Made by a program: the position numbers and the translations under genes. The notes under the pieces are model-generated. The model was given only the letters and a program-made list of their open reading frames with translations. It had not been told where the DNA came from and did not search any database. From Halovenus sp. (GTDB lineage Archaea > Halobacteriota > Halobacteria > Halobacteriales > Haloarculaceae), in NCBI GenBank assembly GCA_003551945.1, contig PUNZ01000046.1:1-11534 (forward strand): DNA of 11,534 nt. Direction: 5' to 3'. Positions 6,382-11,534 of this stretch are shown here, in pieces (position 1 is the stretch's first letter; each line of letters opens with the position of its first letter).

Positions 6382-8061
6382 TTACATCGCGCCGCCCATG
6401 CCGCCCATACCGCCCATGCCACCCATGCCGCCGCCCATACCGCCGCCTGGTGGCATCTCGTCATCGCCATCGTCGTCGCCTTTGCCGCCAACGAGGTCAC
6501 CAGCAGCGATGACGTCGTCGATGCGCAGCAGCATGACTGCGGCTTCAGTGGCGCTTTCGATTGCCTGCGTTTTCACACGGAGTGGCTCGACAGCCTGGTC
6601 GTCCATTGCTTCAACCTCGCCCGTGTAGGCGTTGAGGCCGAACGTCGAGTTCCCAGCATCGTGCTCGCTGCGGAGTTTGACTAGCGAGTCGATTGGGTCG
6701 AGACCGGCGTTTTCGGCGAGCGTGCGTGGAATTACATCGATGGCGTCAGCGAATGCCTCGATTGCGAGCTGTTCGCGGCCGCCGACGCTGTCGGCGAAGT
6801 CACGCAGCTGCAGGGTCAGTTCGGTTTCTGGGGAACCGCCACCAGGGAGGACCTTACCGTCCTCGAGGGTTGCGGCAACGACACCGAGGGAGTCCTCGAT
6901 GGCGCGCTCGACTTCGTCAACGACGTGTTCGGTGCCGCCTCGGAGGATGAGCGTGACAGCTTTTGCGTCTTCGACATCCTCGACGAAGATTTTCTCGTCG
7001 CCAGCAAGCTCTTTCTCTGCAACGGAGCCGGCGAATCCGAGGTCGTCTGCGGTGATGTCCGGGATGTTGGAGATGATGCGTGCACCCGTGGAGCGGGAGA
7101 GTGCCTGAATGTCTGACTTTTTCGCACGGCGGACTGCGAGGATACCCGCTTCAGCGAGGTAGTGCTGTGCCATGTCGTCGATGCCTTTCTGACAGAACAC
7201 AACATCGACACCGGCGTCGACGAGTGCGTCGACGTACTCACGCAGTTGGGCTTCTTCCTGGTCGAGGAATTCCTGCAGTTGCTCCGGGTCGGTGACGTTC
7301 ACTTCAGCATCGAGTTCCGTCTCTGGAACCTCGATAGCGGTGTCGAGGAGCGCGATGTTTGCGTCCTCTTTGAAGTGTGGCATGTTGTCGTGGACGCGCT
7401 CTTTGCCGACGATAACACCTTCGACGAGGCTGGATTCGTCGATGGAGCCGCCAACGACGGTCTCAATCTGAATGTTGTCCGTATCGACCTGGTCTTCTTC
7501 TGCGACGGCCTGGACGGCGCGAACGACGAGTTCGGCGAGGTGCTCTTTGGCGCTTTCGGCACCTTTACCGGTCATCGCCGTGCTGGCGACGCTTTCGAGC
7601 GTCTCGGTGTCGTCTGCGTCGACTTCGTACGCAGCGTCCTCGACGATGGACTTTGCTTCCTCTGCGGCCTGTCGGTATCCCTGTGCGAGAATCGTTGCGT
7701 GGATATCCTGGTCGAGAAGGTCCTCCGCTTTCGAGAGGAGTTCACCGGCGATGACGACGGCGGTCGTGGTTCCGTCACCAACTTCATCCTCTTGGGTCTG
7801 TGCGACCTCAACGACCATGTTCGCGGCCGGGTGCTCGATGTCCATCTCGTCAAGGATGGTGACACCATCGTTCGTCACAACGACGCTGCCCGAGGAATCG
7901 ACGAGCATTTTGTCCATTCCTTTTGGGCCGAGCGTCGTTCGTACAGCCTCGGCAACCGCCTTGCCTGCCGTAATGTTCATCGACTGTGCGTCCTTCCCGG
8001 ATGTTCGCTGACTGTCGTCCGAGAGTACAATAAGTGGCTGGTTACCCATCTGCTGAGCCAT
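6382..8061 (-). CDS. ths: Thermosome subunit (group II chaperonin, Cct/Ths)
   Basis: A 559-residue subunit of the archaeal ATP-driven folding chamber, which assembles as two stacked eight- or nine-membered rings with a built-in lid. Diagnostic motifs are present: TLGPKGMDKM (43-52), TNDGVTIL (63-70) and GDGTTTAVV (95-103) for ATP binding and hydrolysis, the conserved RGGTEHVVDE segment and LPGGGSPE in the C-terminal half, and the ENAGLDPID motif. The protein ends in an acidic patch and a run of Gly-Gly-Met repeats, as in haloarchaeal thermosomes. The start at 8061 (MAQQMGNQPL) is chosen over an upstream in-frame start because the extra 24 residues lie across the promoter; an ATG at 8049 is a less likely alternative. 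A strong TATA box lies about 31 bases upstream. Haloarchaea often have two or three subunit genes; which paralogue this is cannot be fixed from one window. Confidence 0.97.
   Translation of the reverse strand: MAQQMGNQPLIVLSDDSQRTSGKDAQSMNITAGKAVAEAVRTTLGPKGMDKMLVDSSGSVVVTNDGVTILDEMDIEHPAANMVVEVAQTQEDEVGDGTTTAVVIAGELLSKAEDLLDQDIHATILAQGYRQAAEEAKSIVEDAAYEVDADDTETLESVASTAMTGKGAESAKEHLAELVVRAVQAVAEEDQVDTDNIQIETVVGGSIDESSLVEGVIVGKERVHDNMPHFKEDANIALLDTAIEVPETELDAEVNVTDPEQLQEFLDQEEAQLREYVDALVDAGVDVVFCQKGIDDMAQHYLAEAGILAVRRAKKSDIQALSRSTGARIISNIPDITADDLGFAGSVAEKELAGDEKIFVEDVEDAKAVTLILRGGTEHVVDEVERAIEDSLGVVAATLEDGKVLPGGGSPETELTLQLRDFADSVGGREQLAIEAFADAIDVIPRTLAENAGLDPIDSLVKLRSEHDAGNSTFGLNAYTGEVEAMDDQAVEPLRVKTQAIESATEAAVMLLRIDDVIAAGDLVGGKGDDDGDDEMPPGGGMGGGMGGMGGMGGMGGAM
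6391..6450 (-). repeat. 9-base repeats encoding the Gly-Gly-Met tail
   Basis: Tandem near-identical nonamers (plus-strand unit ccgcccatg, with third-base changes) encode the C-terminal GGM repeats of the thermosome. Such repeats are typical of chaperonin C-termini, which project into the cavity. The repeat is prone to slippage and is a likely site of length variation between strains. Confidence 0.85.
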
Positions 8062-8085
8062 AATCAAGGAAAGATTGAATGTGGT

Positions 8086-8102
8086 TCTATATAAATATTT
8101 CG
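8086..8102 (-). promoter_or_regulatory. Thermosome promoter with CGAA element and TATA box
   Basis: Read on the minus strand, a CGAA tetranucleotide (8102-8099) is followed by ATA and then the box TTTATATA (8095-8088). The box is centred about 31 bases upstream of the ATG, predicting a 5' leader of only a few bases. This is the most A/T-rich stretch in the window. From memory, the heat-inducible cct promoters of Haloferax volcanii carry a similar arrangement, so heat induction is likely here, though that is inference. Confidence 0.6.
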
Positions 8103-8136
8103 TATATGTGGGTGCTATGTGATGGTCCGACAAGGT

Positions 8137-8155
8137 CGCTATTTGCTGAATAGCG
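8137..8155. repeat. Perfect 7-base inverted repeat between pheA and thermosome
   Basis: cgctatt (8137-8143) and aatagcg (8149-8155) are perfect reverse complements around a 5-base loop. The repeat sits 41 bases upstream of the thermosome TATA box and 72 bases after the pheA stop. It could be a regulator site for the thermosome promoter or an mRNA hairpin at the pheA 3' end. There is no U-run on the minus strand, which argues against a simple terminator. The rest of 8103-8227 shows nothing I can assign. Confidence 0.45.
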
Positions 8156-8227
8156 TGCCTGAAACTGCCGTACTCTGGGGTATTCGTTTTCGTTCCTTTC
8201 TCGATGAGTTTCGACCGGTATCACCCG

Positions 8228-9043
8228 TTACAGGACCGTTTTGCTATCGTACGAACCGAGCGTCCGGACCCAGCCATCTTCAGCGATCTCGCCGACAACG
8301 TCGAGTGCCTTCTGTGTCCGGTCTTCATACAAGCCGGCGGCAACGTCAAAGTGAAAGACGTAATCCCCGAGACGTTCGCCACTAGGCCTTGATTCGACGC
8401 GGGTGAGGTTGATATCGTTATCCGCAAACGGTTCGAGCAGGCGAAGCAACAAGCCGGGATAGTCGACGTTCGGATAGACGATAATGGAGGTCTTGCTGCC
8501 TGCTTCGGAGCGACTTTTGGCCGGTGCAACGACCAAAAACCGAGTTGCGTTGGAGTCTCTATCCTGAATGTCCTCGCCCAGAACCATCAGCGAGTCTCCG
8601 TTCTGTGCGTTTGCGGGATGCCCAATTGCGGCGACTGCTGGGTCTTCCCGAGCGCGCTCGACACCCCGAGCGGTACTGGCAACCGCCTCGACATCGGCGT
8701 CCGGGTACTGTGTCTCCAAATACGATCGACACTGGGCAAGTGCCTGTGCATGGCTGGCAACGAGGTCAAAGCTCTCCCGCTGGGCCAATAGTGCGTGGCG
8801 GATTGGCGTGATAATCTCTTTGACCACAGACACATCGTACTCGGCAAATGCATCAAGCGATTCTGTGACCGACCCTTCGATGCTATTTTCAACCGGAACG
8901 ACTCCTCGTTCGTAGCGGCCGCTTGCAATCGCTTCGATGATTGCGGTGACGGATTCGGTGAAGGCGATATCCTCCTCAGCAGCAACGGCGCGCGCGGCAC
9001 GATGCGAGTAGGTACCTGCGGGCCCCAGCGTGAGTGCTTGCAT
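8228..9043 (-). CDS. pheA: Prephenate dehydratase with C-terminal ACT domain
   Basis: PheA converts prephenate to phenylpyruvate in phenylalanine synthesis. The 271-residue, stand-alone (not chorismate-mutase-fused) protein starts with GPAGTYSHRAA (8-18), then VPVENSIEGSV (49-59), SHAQALAQC (97-105) and the catalytic motif TRF (167-169) in NATRFLVV. An ACT regulatory domain follows from about residue 185, with the ESRP motif (217-220) that is linked to phenylalanine binding in this family, so feedback inhibition is expected. The ATG at 9043 is chosen over the GTG at 9085 because it gives the family-like start MQALTLGPAG and has a TATA box 28 bases upstream. It lies upstream of the thermosome gene on the same strand, 166 bases away. 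The thermosome has its own promoter, so they need not form an operon. Confidence 0.95.
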   Translation of the reverse strand: MQALTLGPAGTYSHRAARAVAAEEDIAFTESVTAIIEAIASGRYERGVVPVENSIEGSVTESLDAFAEYDVSVVKEIITPIRHALLAQRESFDLVASHAQALAQCRSYLETQYPDADVEAVASTARGVERAREDPAVAAIGHPANAQNGDSLMVLGEDIQDRDSNATRFLVVAPAKSRSEAGSKTSIIVYPNVDYPGLLLRLLEPFADNDINLTRVESRPSGERLGDYVFHFDVAAGLYEDRTQKALDVVGEIAEDGWVRTLGSYDSKTVL

Positions 9044-9066
9044 GCTCGCGCTTACTTGACACGGAG

Positions 9067-9075
9067 TCAAAAACG
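9067..9075 (-). promoter_or_regulatory. TATA-like promoter of pheA
   Basis: On the minus strand cgtttttga is centred about 28 bases upstream of the ATG at 9043, fitting a leaderless transcript. A second, more upstream minus-strand TATA-like box (9124-9134) is also present, so pheA might have two promoters. Confidence 0.45.
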
Positions 9076-9122
9076 TCGCGGTCACTGCAGGTTGTTCCAG
9101 TCGTCATTATGCAGACCTCCCG

Positions 9123-9149
9123 ATACTTTTATACTTTTCACCCGGTGAA
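9123..9149. promoter_or_regulatory. Tandem octamer plus 13-base palindrome between divergent genes
   Basis: The octamer atactttt occurs twice in direct tandem (9123-9130, 9131-9138). Its end overlaps the palindrome ttcacccggtgaa (9137-9149, arms of 6 around one base). The element sits in the 189-base spacer between pheA (start 9043) and the TraB-like gene (start 9233). The octamers contain TATA-like boxes on both strands. The arrangement suggests a regulator site on a promoter. The bound factor and target gene are unknown. Confidence 0.4.
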
Positions 9150-9199
9150 TAGCTCCCGCACTTGTCGAACCCCGCCGATGGTTTGGCTTTGTACCTCCT

Positions 9200-9208
9200 A
9201 CTTTTAGG
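9200..9208 (+). promoter_or_regulatory. TATA-like promoter of the TraB-like gene
   Basis: The box cttttag is centred about 28 bases upstream of the ATG at 9233, consistent with a leaderless transcript and with the chosen start. Confidence 0.45.
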
Positions 9209-9232
9209 TCCCCTCCGTGGTATTTTTCGATA

Positions 9233-10855
9233 ATGGGCTCAGGGAACACCAAGGGAAACGAGTCTGTCGGGACAGAGTCATCATCCGGTGGCCGGCTCCC
9301 ACGGTATCTCAGGCGGTATGACAGACTGGCACCGAGGGACGACCGCGATGCTGGCTCGGAGGGTTCGGTCACCTTTGTCGAGACGTCCTATGGTGCCACG
9401 GGAGAGGCTGCGGGGGTGGAAAACCGGATTGCAGGGACCGACCCTGACATTGTCGCCGTCGAACTCGATGACCTGCGATACCGGGAACTCGCGGATGCCG
9501 ATACGGAGGAGGAAGTCGATGCGAGCGATGTTCTGTCGGGGAAAACTGGCTATCAATTTCTCGGCCACTGGCTGACGAATGCGCTACAGCACCGACATGA
9601 TGATGCCTATGAGCACGCACCAGAACAGTCTGTTAAGACCGCACTCGACAGCGCAGACGAGCGATCGGCTGCCGTTGCGTTGCTCGACCGCGACCTCAAC
9701 GACACGACACAGCGACTGTGGATGCGCCTTCGCCTCCGCGACAAGCTCTCGATAACTGCGGCGCTGACGTCGGATTTTGGCGGCCCATGGAAAGTCGGCA
9801 TGGCTGTCGGTCTCTTTTGGGGACTCCTCTTTGGGGCGATTTTACGGCTGCTTGTCGAGCCGCTCATCTTACCAGCCGCGCCGACGCTTGGAAGCGCCAC
9901 GCTCGATACGTTAGCGGGCCCGCTCGTCTCGACGCTTGATGCCTTCATCGTTATTGGGCTGTTCGGGCTGTTGTTTGGGATTCCGTTTTCGCTGTTTCTC
10001 GCGTTTGGGACGCGAACCTTCGAGCGGGCACACATTCCGTTCGAGTCGCTAACTGATGTGGACCCGGTGACGGCAGTGCTCGAAACCTTTGCACCATCAA
10101 AAGCAGCAGCGACACAACTCCGTGATGACCGTGACGCGTTGATTGCTCACCGACTTGCTGAGTTACGTGATGCCGGCTACGACGTAACGGCGGTGGTGGG
10201 GTGTGGCCGGCGCAACACGATTGAAACGTACCTGACGGACCCCCAGACTCGTCCGCCACTGGAGGCAGTTGCTGGTCCAGTCGAAACCGGTCGGTACCGC
10301 TCGCTTGTCTACCGGGCGATTGGCTACGGTGTGACGCTCATTCTTGTCGCGCTCTTTCTGCTCGTCGCGCTTGGTGGGACTCAGGATGGACTGCTGTTAC
10401 AACTGTTTGCCGCGTGGTTCATCGTCAATTTCGTCGCTGCGGCAGGCGTTGCCTTTCTGGCGGGAGCACACTGGACAAGCGCCAGCGTCGGTGGGGCGGT
10501 TGCGTGGCTGACGTCGGTCAACCCACTCATTACGCCTGGCCTGTTCATCGCCTATGTCGAGTTGCAGTATACGAAGGTCAAACTCTCCGATATCTGGCAA
10601 ATGAAAGCGCTCATGCAACAGCGTGAGCGGACGGCCCGGGCGCGTCTCACGCGAATGCACCGCGAGATTGGTCTGTTTCGGCTGTTGTTCATTATGACCG
10701 TTGCAAACCTTGCGAGCTTTACGGCAAGCGTCGTCTTTGTCGCCGTTATCCTCCCATTCATTGCCGCCGATGTCGGTGGACTCGCAGGGCTCGGCGAGGA
10801 ATTGCTCGCTGGGATGGACGACGGTGTAACTGTCCTTCGTGAGTTAGTTCCCTGA
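9233..10855 (+). CDS. TraB/PrgY-family membrane protein with degenerate active-site motifs
   Basis: A 540-residue relative of archaeal TraB/PrgY proteins (TraB/GumN/Tiki group). The N-terminal soluble part shows family hallmarks: DIVAVELDDLRYREL (72-86), VLSGKTGYQFLGHWL (100-114) and ALLDRDLNDTTQRLW (149-163). A membrane hairpin follows (about 187-210 and 236-259), then a second conserved segment (DDRDALIAHRLAELRDAGYDV, from 298) and a C-terminal membrane part (about 362-382, 388-411, 425-445, 482-510) with the family-like NPLITPGLFIAYVELQ. Two expected motifs are changed: where relatives have GTAH there is ETSY (50-53), and where they have G(A)GH there is GCGR (323-326). The two histidines thought to act in catalysis or metal binding are thus missing, while E77 of VELD is kept. 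I infer a non-catalytic paralogue. The first 45 residues are polar and low in complexity. PrgY-type proteins act on peptide pheromones; the role in archaea is not established. Confidence 0.8.
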   Translation: MGSGNTKGNESVGTESSSGGRLPRYLRRYDRLAPRDDRDAGSEGSVTFVETSYGATGEAAGVENRIAGTDPDIVAVELDDLRYRELADADTEEEVDASDVLSGKTGYQFLGHWLTNALQHRHDDAYEHAPEQSVKTALDSADERSAAVALLDRDLNDTTQRLWMRLRLRDKLSITAALTSDFGGPWKVGMAVGLFWGLLFGAILRLLVEPLILPAAPTLGSATLDTLAGPLVSTLDAFIVIGLFGLLFGIPFSLFLAFGTRTFERAHIPFESLTDVDPVTAVLETFAPSKAAATQLRDDRDALIAHRLAELRDAGYDVTAVVGCGRRNTIETYLTDPQTRPPLEAVAGPVETGRYRSLVYRAIGYGVTLILVALFLLVALGGTQDGLLLQLFAAWFIVNFVAAAGVAFLAGAHWTSASVGGAVAWLTSVNPLITPGLFIAYVELQYTKVKLSDIWQMKALMQQRERTARARLTRMHREIGLFRLLFIMTVANLASFTASVVFVAVILPFIAADVGGLAGLGEELLAGMDDGVTVLRELVP

Positions 10856-10925
10856 AAAGAATATGTGGATGCCACCGTTGTCCGCTTCGTACACCCCACA
10901 CCCAGAAACTGTCTCTCCCGAATAG

Positions 10926-10980
10926 CTGCGTGATTGGCCAACTCCCCCAAGCCGGCCCACTCCAATCTAGAAACACGCAG
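10926..10980. repeat. Bulged 12-pair hairpin between convergent genes
   Basis: ctgcgtg plus attgg (10926-10937) can pair with ccaat (10962-10966) and cacgcag (10974-10980), leaving a 7-base bulge (10967-10973) and a 24-base loop. It lies in the 152-base spacer between the stop of the TraB-like gene (10855) and the stop of aceA (11008). Both mRNAs could fold it, so it may act in 3'-end formation or stability of either transcript. I see nothing else in this spacer. Confidence 0.4.
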
Positions 10981-11007
10981 ACAGCTTTGATGCCCTAGGC
11001 GTGGCAA

Positions 11008-11534
11008 TCAGTCCTGGTCGCTGGTGATGACTGCCTGCTCTTCGTCCTCGCTGAAGCCAGCGGATTTCTCCTGGCGCTCTTTGGCTTCTGGGTCGTATTT
11101 GGCTTCGATTTCCTGGTACCGTGGGACGAACGAGAGCTCGTGGTGGCTCTCGGTTGGGTGACCAAGGTAGCGGTCTTCGAGGTCGAACTGTGCCTGCTCG
11201 TCGTTTTCGGCGATGTTGACCATGTCCTCGTAGACAGCGTGTGCGCCACTGTGAAGCGCATAGAGGGTGATGAAGAGGTATTTGTAGCCGAGGTCGCCCA
11301 GTTCCTGGAACGTAAGCGGGTCATCTTCCTGGCTCCATGCGAACGAACTGGAGTAGTTGAACGCCAGCTTCAGGTCTGGGTGGGTCTCGTGGATGGTTTC
11401 CGCGTAGTTGACAGCATCCTCACGTGATGGGTCGGGCATCTCTGGCCAGACGAGGTCGACGCCAGCATCGGCGTAGAGGCGGCCGCGTTCGAGGTGCTCG
11501 TCCCAGTCACCGTTGGCTGAACCGTAGGCGTCGG
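11008..11534 (-). CDS. aceA: Isocitrate lyase, C-terminal part (runs off the right edge)
   Basis: Isocitrate lyase cleaves isocitrate to glyoxylate and succinate, the first step of the glyoxylate bypass used for growth on acetate or fatty acids. The visible 175 residues are the C-terminal part of the barrel and the tail. Seen are ADAGVDLVWPEMPDP, the AFNYSSSFAW segment (equivalent to the NCSPSFNW region of the bacterial enzyme) and LGDLGYKYLFITLYALHSGAHAVYED, followed by a charged tail ending ITSDQD. The catalytic KKCGH-type loop would lie beyond the window edge, so activity cannot be judged. The stop at 11008 faces the TraB-like gene. In haloarchaea with the glyoxylate cycle a malate synthase gene is often a neighbour; it would be outside this window. 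Confidence 0.93.
   Translation of the reverse strand, partial: DAYGSANGDWDEHLERGRLYADAGVDLVWPEMPDPSREDAVNYAETIHETHPDLKLAFNYSSSFAWSQEDDPLTFQELGDLGYKYLFITLYALHSGAHAVYEDMVNIAENDEQAQFDLEDRYLGHPTESHHELSFVPRYQEIEAKYDPEAKERQEKSAGFSEDEEQAVITSDQD

Noticed and set aside
6391..6450. Tandem 9-base repeats, considered as a possible regulatory or mobile repeat
   Set aside because: They are fully explained as codons for the Gly-Gly-Met tail of the thermosome.
7162..8094. 310-codon open frame on the plus strand across the thermosome gene
   Set aside because: It is exactly antisense to a strongly conserved chaperonin. Such long antisense frames arise from codon bias in acidic haloarchaeal genes. The product is unlike any family I know, and the thermosome frame explains the sequence fully.
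9178..9207. Nine-codon mini-ORF (MVWLCTSYF) ahead of the TraB-like gene
   Set aside because: It overlaps the predicted TATA box of that gene, so it would not be on the main transcript. An ORF of this length is expected by chance.
10856..11007. Possible tRNA in the spacer because of its GC-rich hairpin
   Set aside because: No T-loop (GTTCRA) or anticodon-arm pattern could be found, and the pairing does not form a cloverleaf.

Overview
The window looks like ordinary chromosomal DNA of a haloarchaeon (class Halobacteria). The predicted proteins are strongly acidic. There is a group II chaperonin (thermosome) with a Gly-Gly-Met tail, and several families are of the haloarchaeal type (TraB-like membrane protein, stand-alone prephenate dehydratase, isocitrate lyase). 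Most genes have a T/A-rich box 24-31 bases upstream of the start codon, as expected for archaeal promoters with leaderless or nearly leaderless mRNAs. By eye the GC content is moderate for this class. I cannot name the species.

Layout, left to right: panB (+, ketopantoate hydroxymethyltransferase, CoA precursor synthesis); a SprT-like zinc metalloprotein (+); a YqjM-type old yellow enzyme (+); then, convergent with it, a large S9-family serine peptidase (-). Divergent from the peptidase is a 90-residue two-helix membrane protein (+), whose stop lies 5 bases from the stop of a convergent DsbB-like thiol oxidoreductase (-). Next come a coiled-coil membrane protein of unknown function (+), the thermosome subunit (-), prephenate dehydratase pheA (-), a divergent 540-residue TraB/PrgY-family membrane protein (+), and the C-terminal part of isocitrate lyase aceA (-), which runs off the right edge. 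No stretch above 300 bases lacks a gene. I saw no tRNA, rRNA, CRISPR array, insertion sequence or integrase.

The genes are mostly single transcription units on alternating strands and do not form one pathway. They cover cofactor and amino-acid synthesis (panB, pheA), acetate assimilation through the glyoxylate bypass (aceA), protein folding and turnover (thermosome, S9 peptidase, SprT-like, DsbB) and redox chemistry (old yellow enzyme).

The most interesting item is the TraB-family protein. It keeps the family architecture but has lost both GxxH-type motifs that are thought to carry the active-site histidines, so it looks like a pseudoenzyme paralogue. Second are the small control-like structures in the intergenic regions: an inverted repeat upstream of the thermosome promoter; a tandem octamer abutting a 13-base palindrome between pheA and the TraB-like gene, plus a possible short upstream ORF over the pheA start; and a bulged 12-pair hairpin between the TraB-like gene and aceA. 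I found no convincing evidence of a wholly new multi-gene system.
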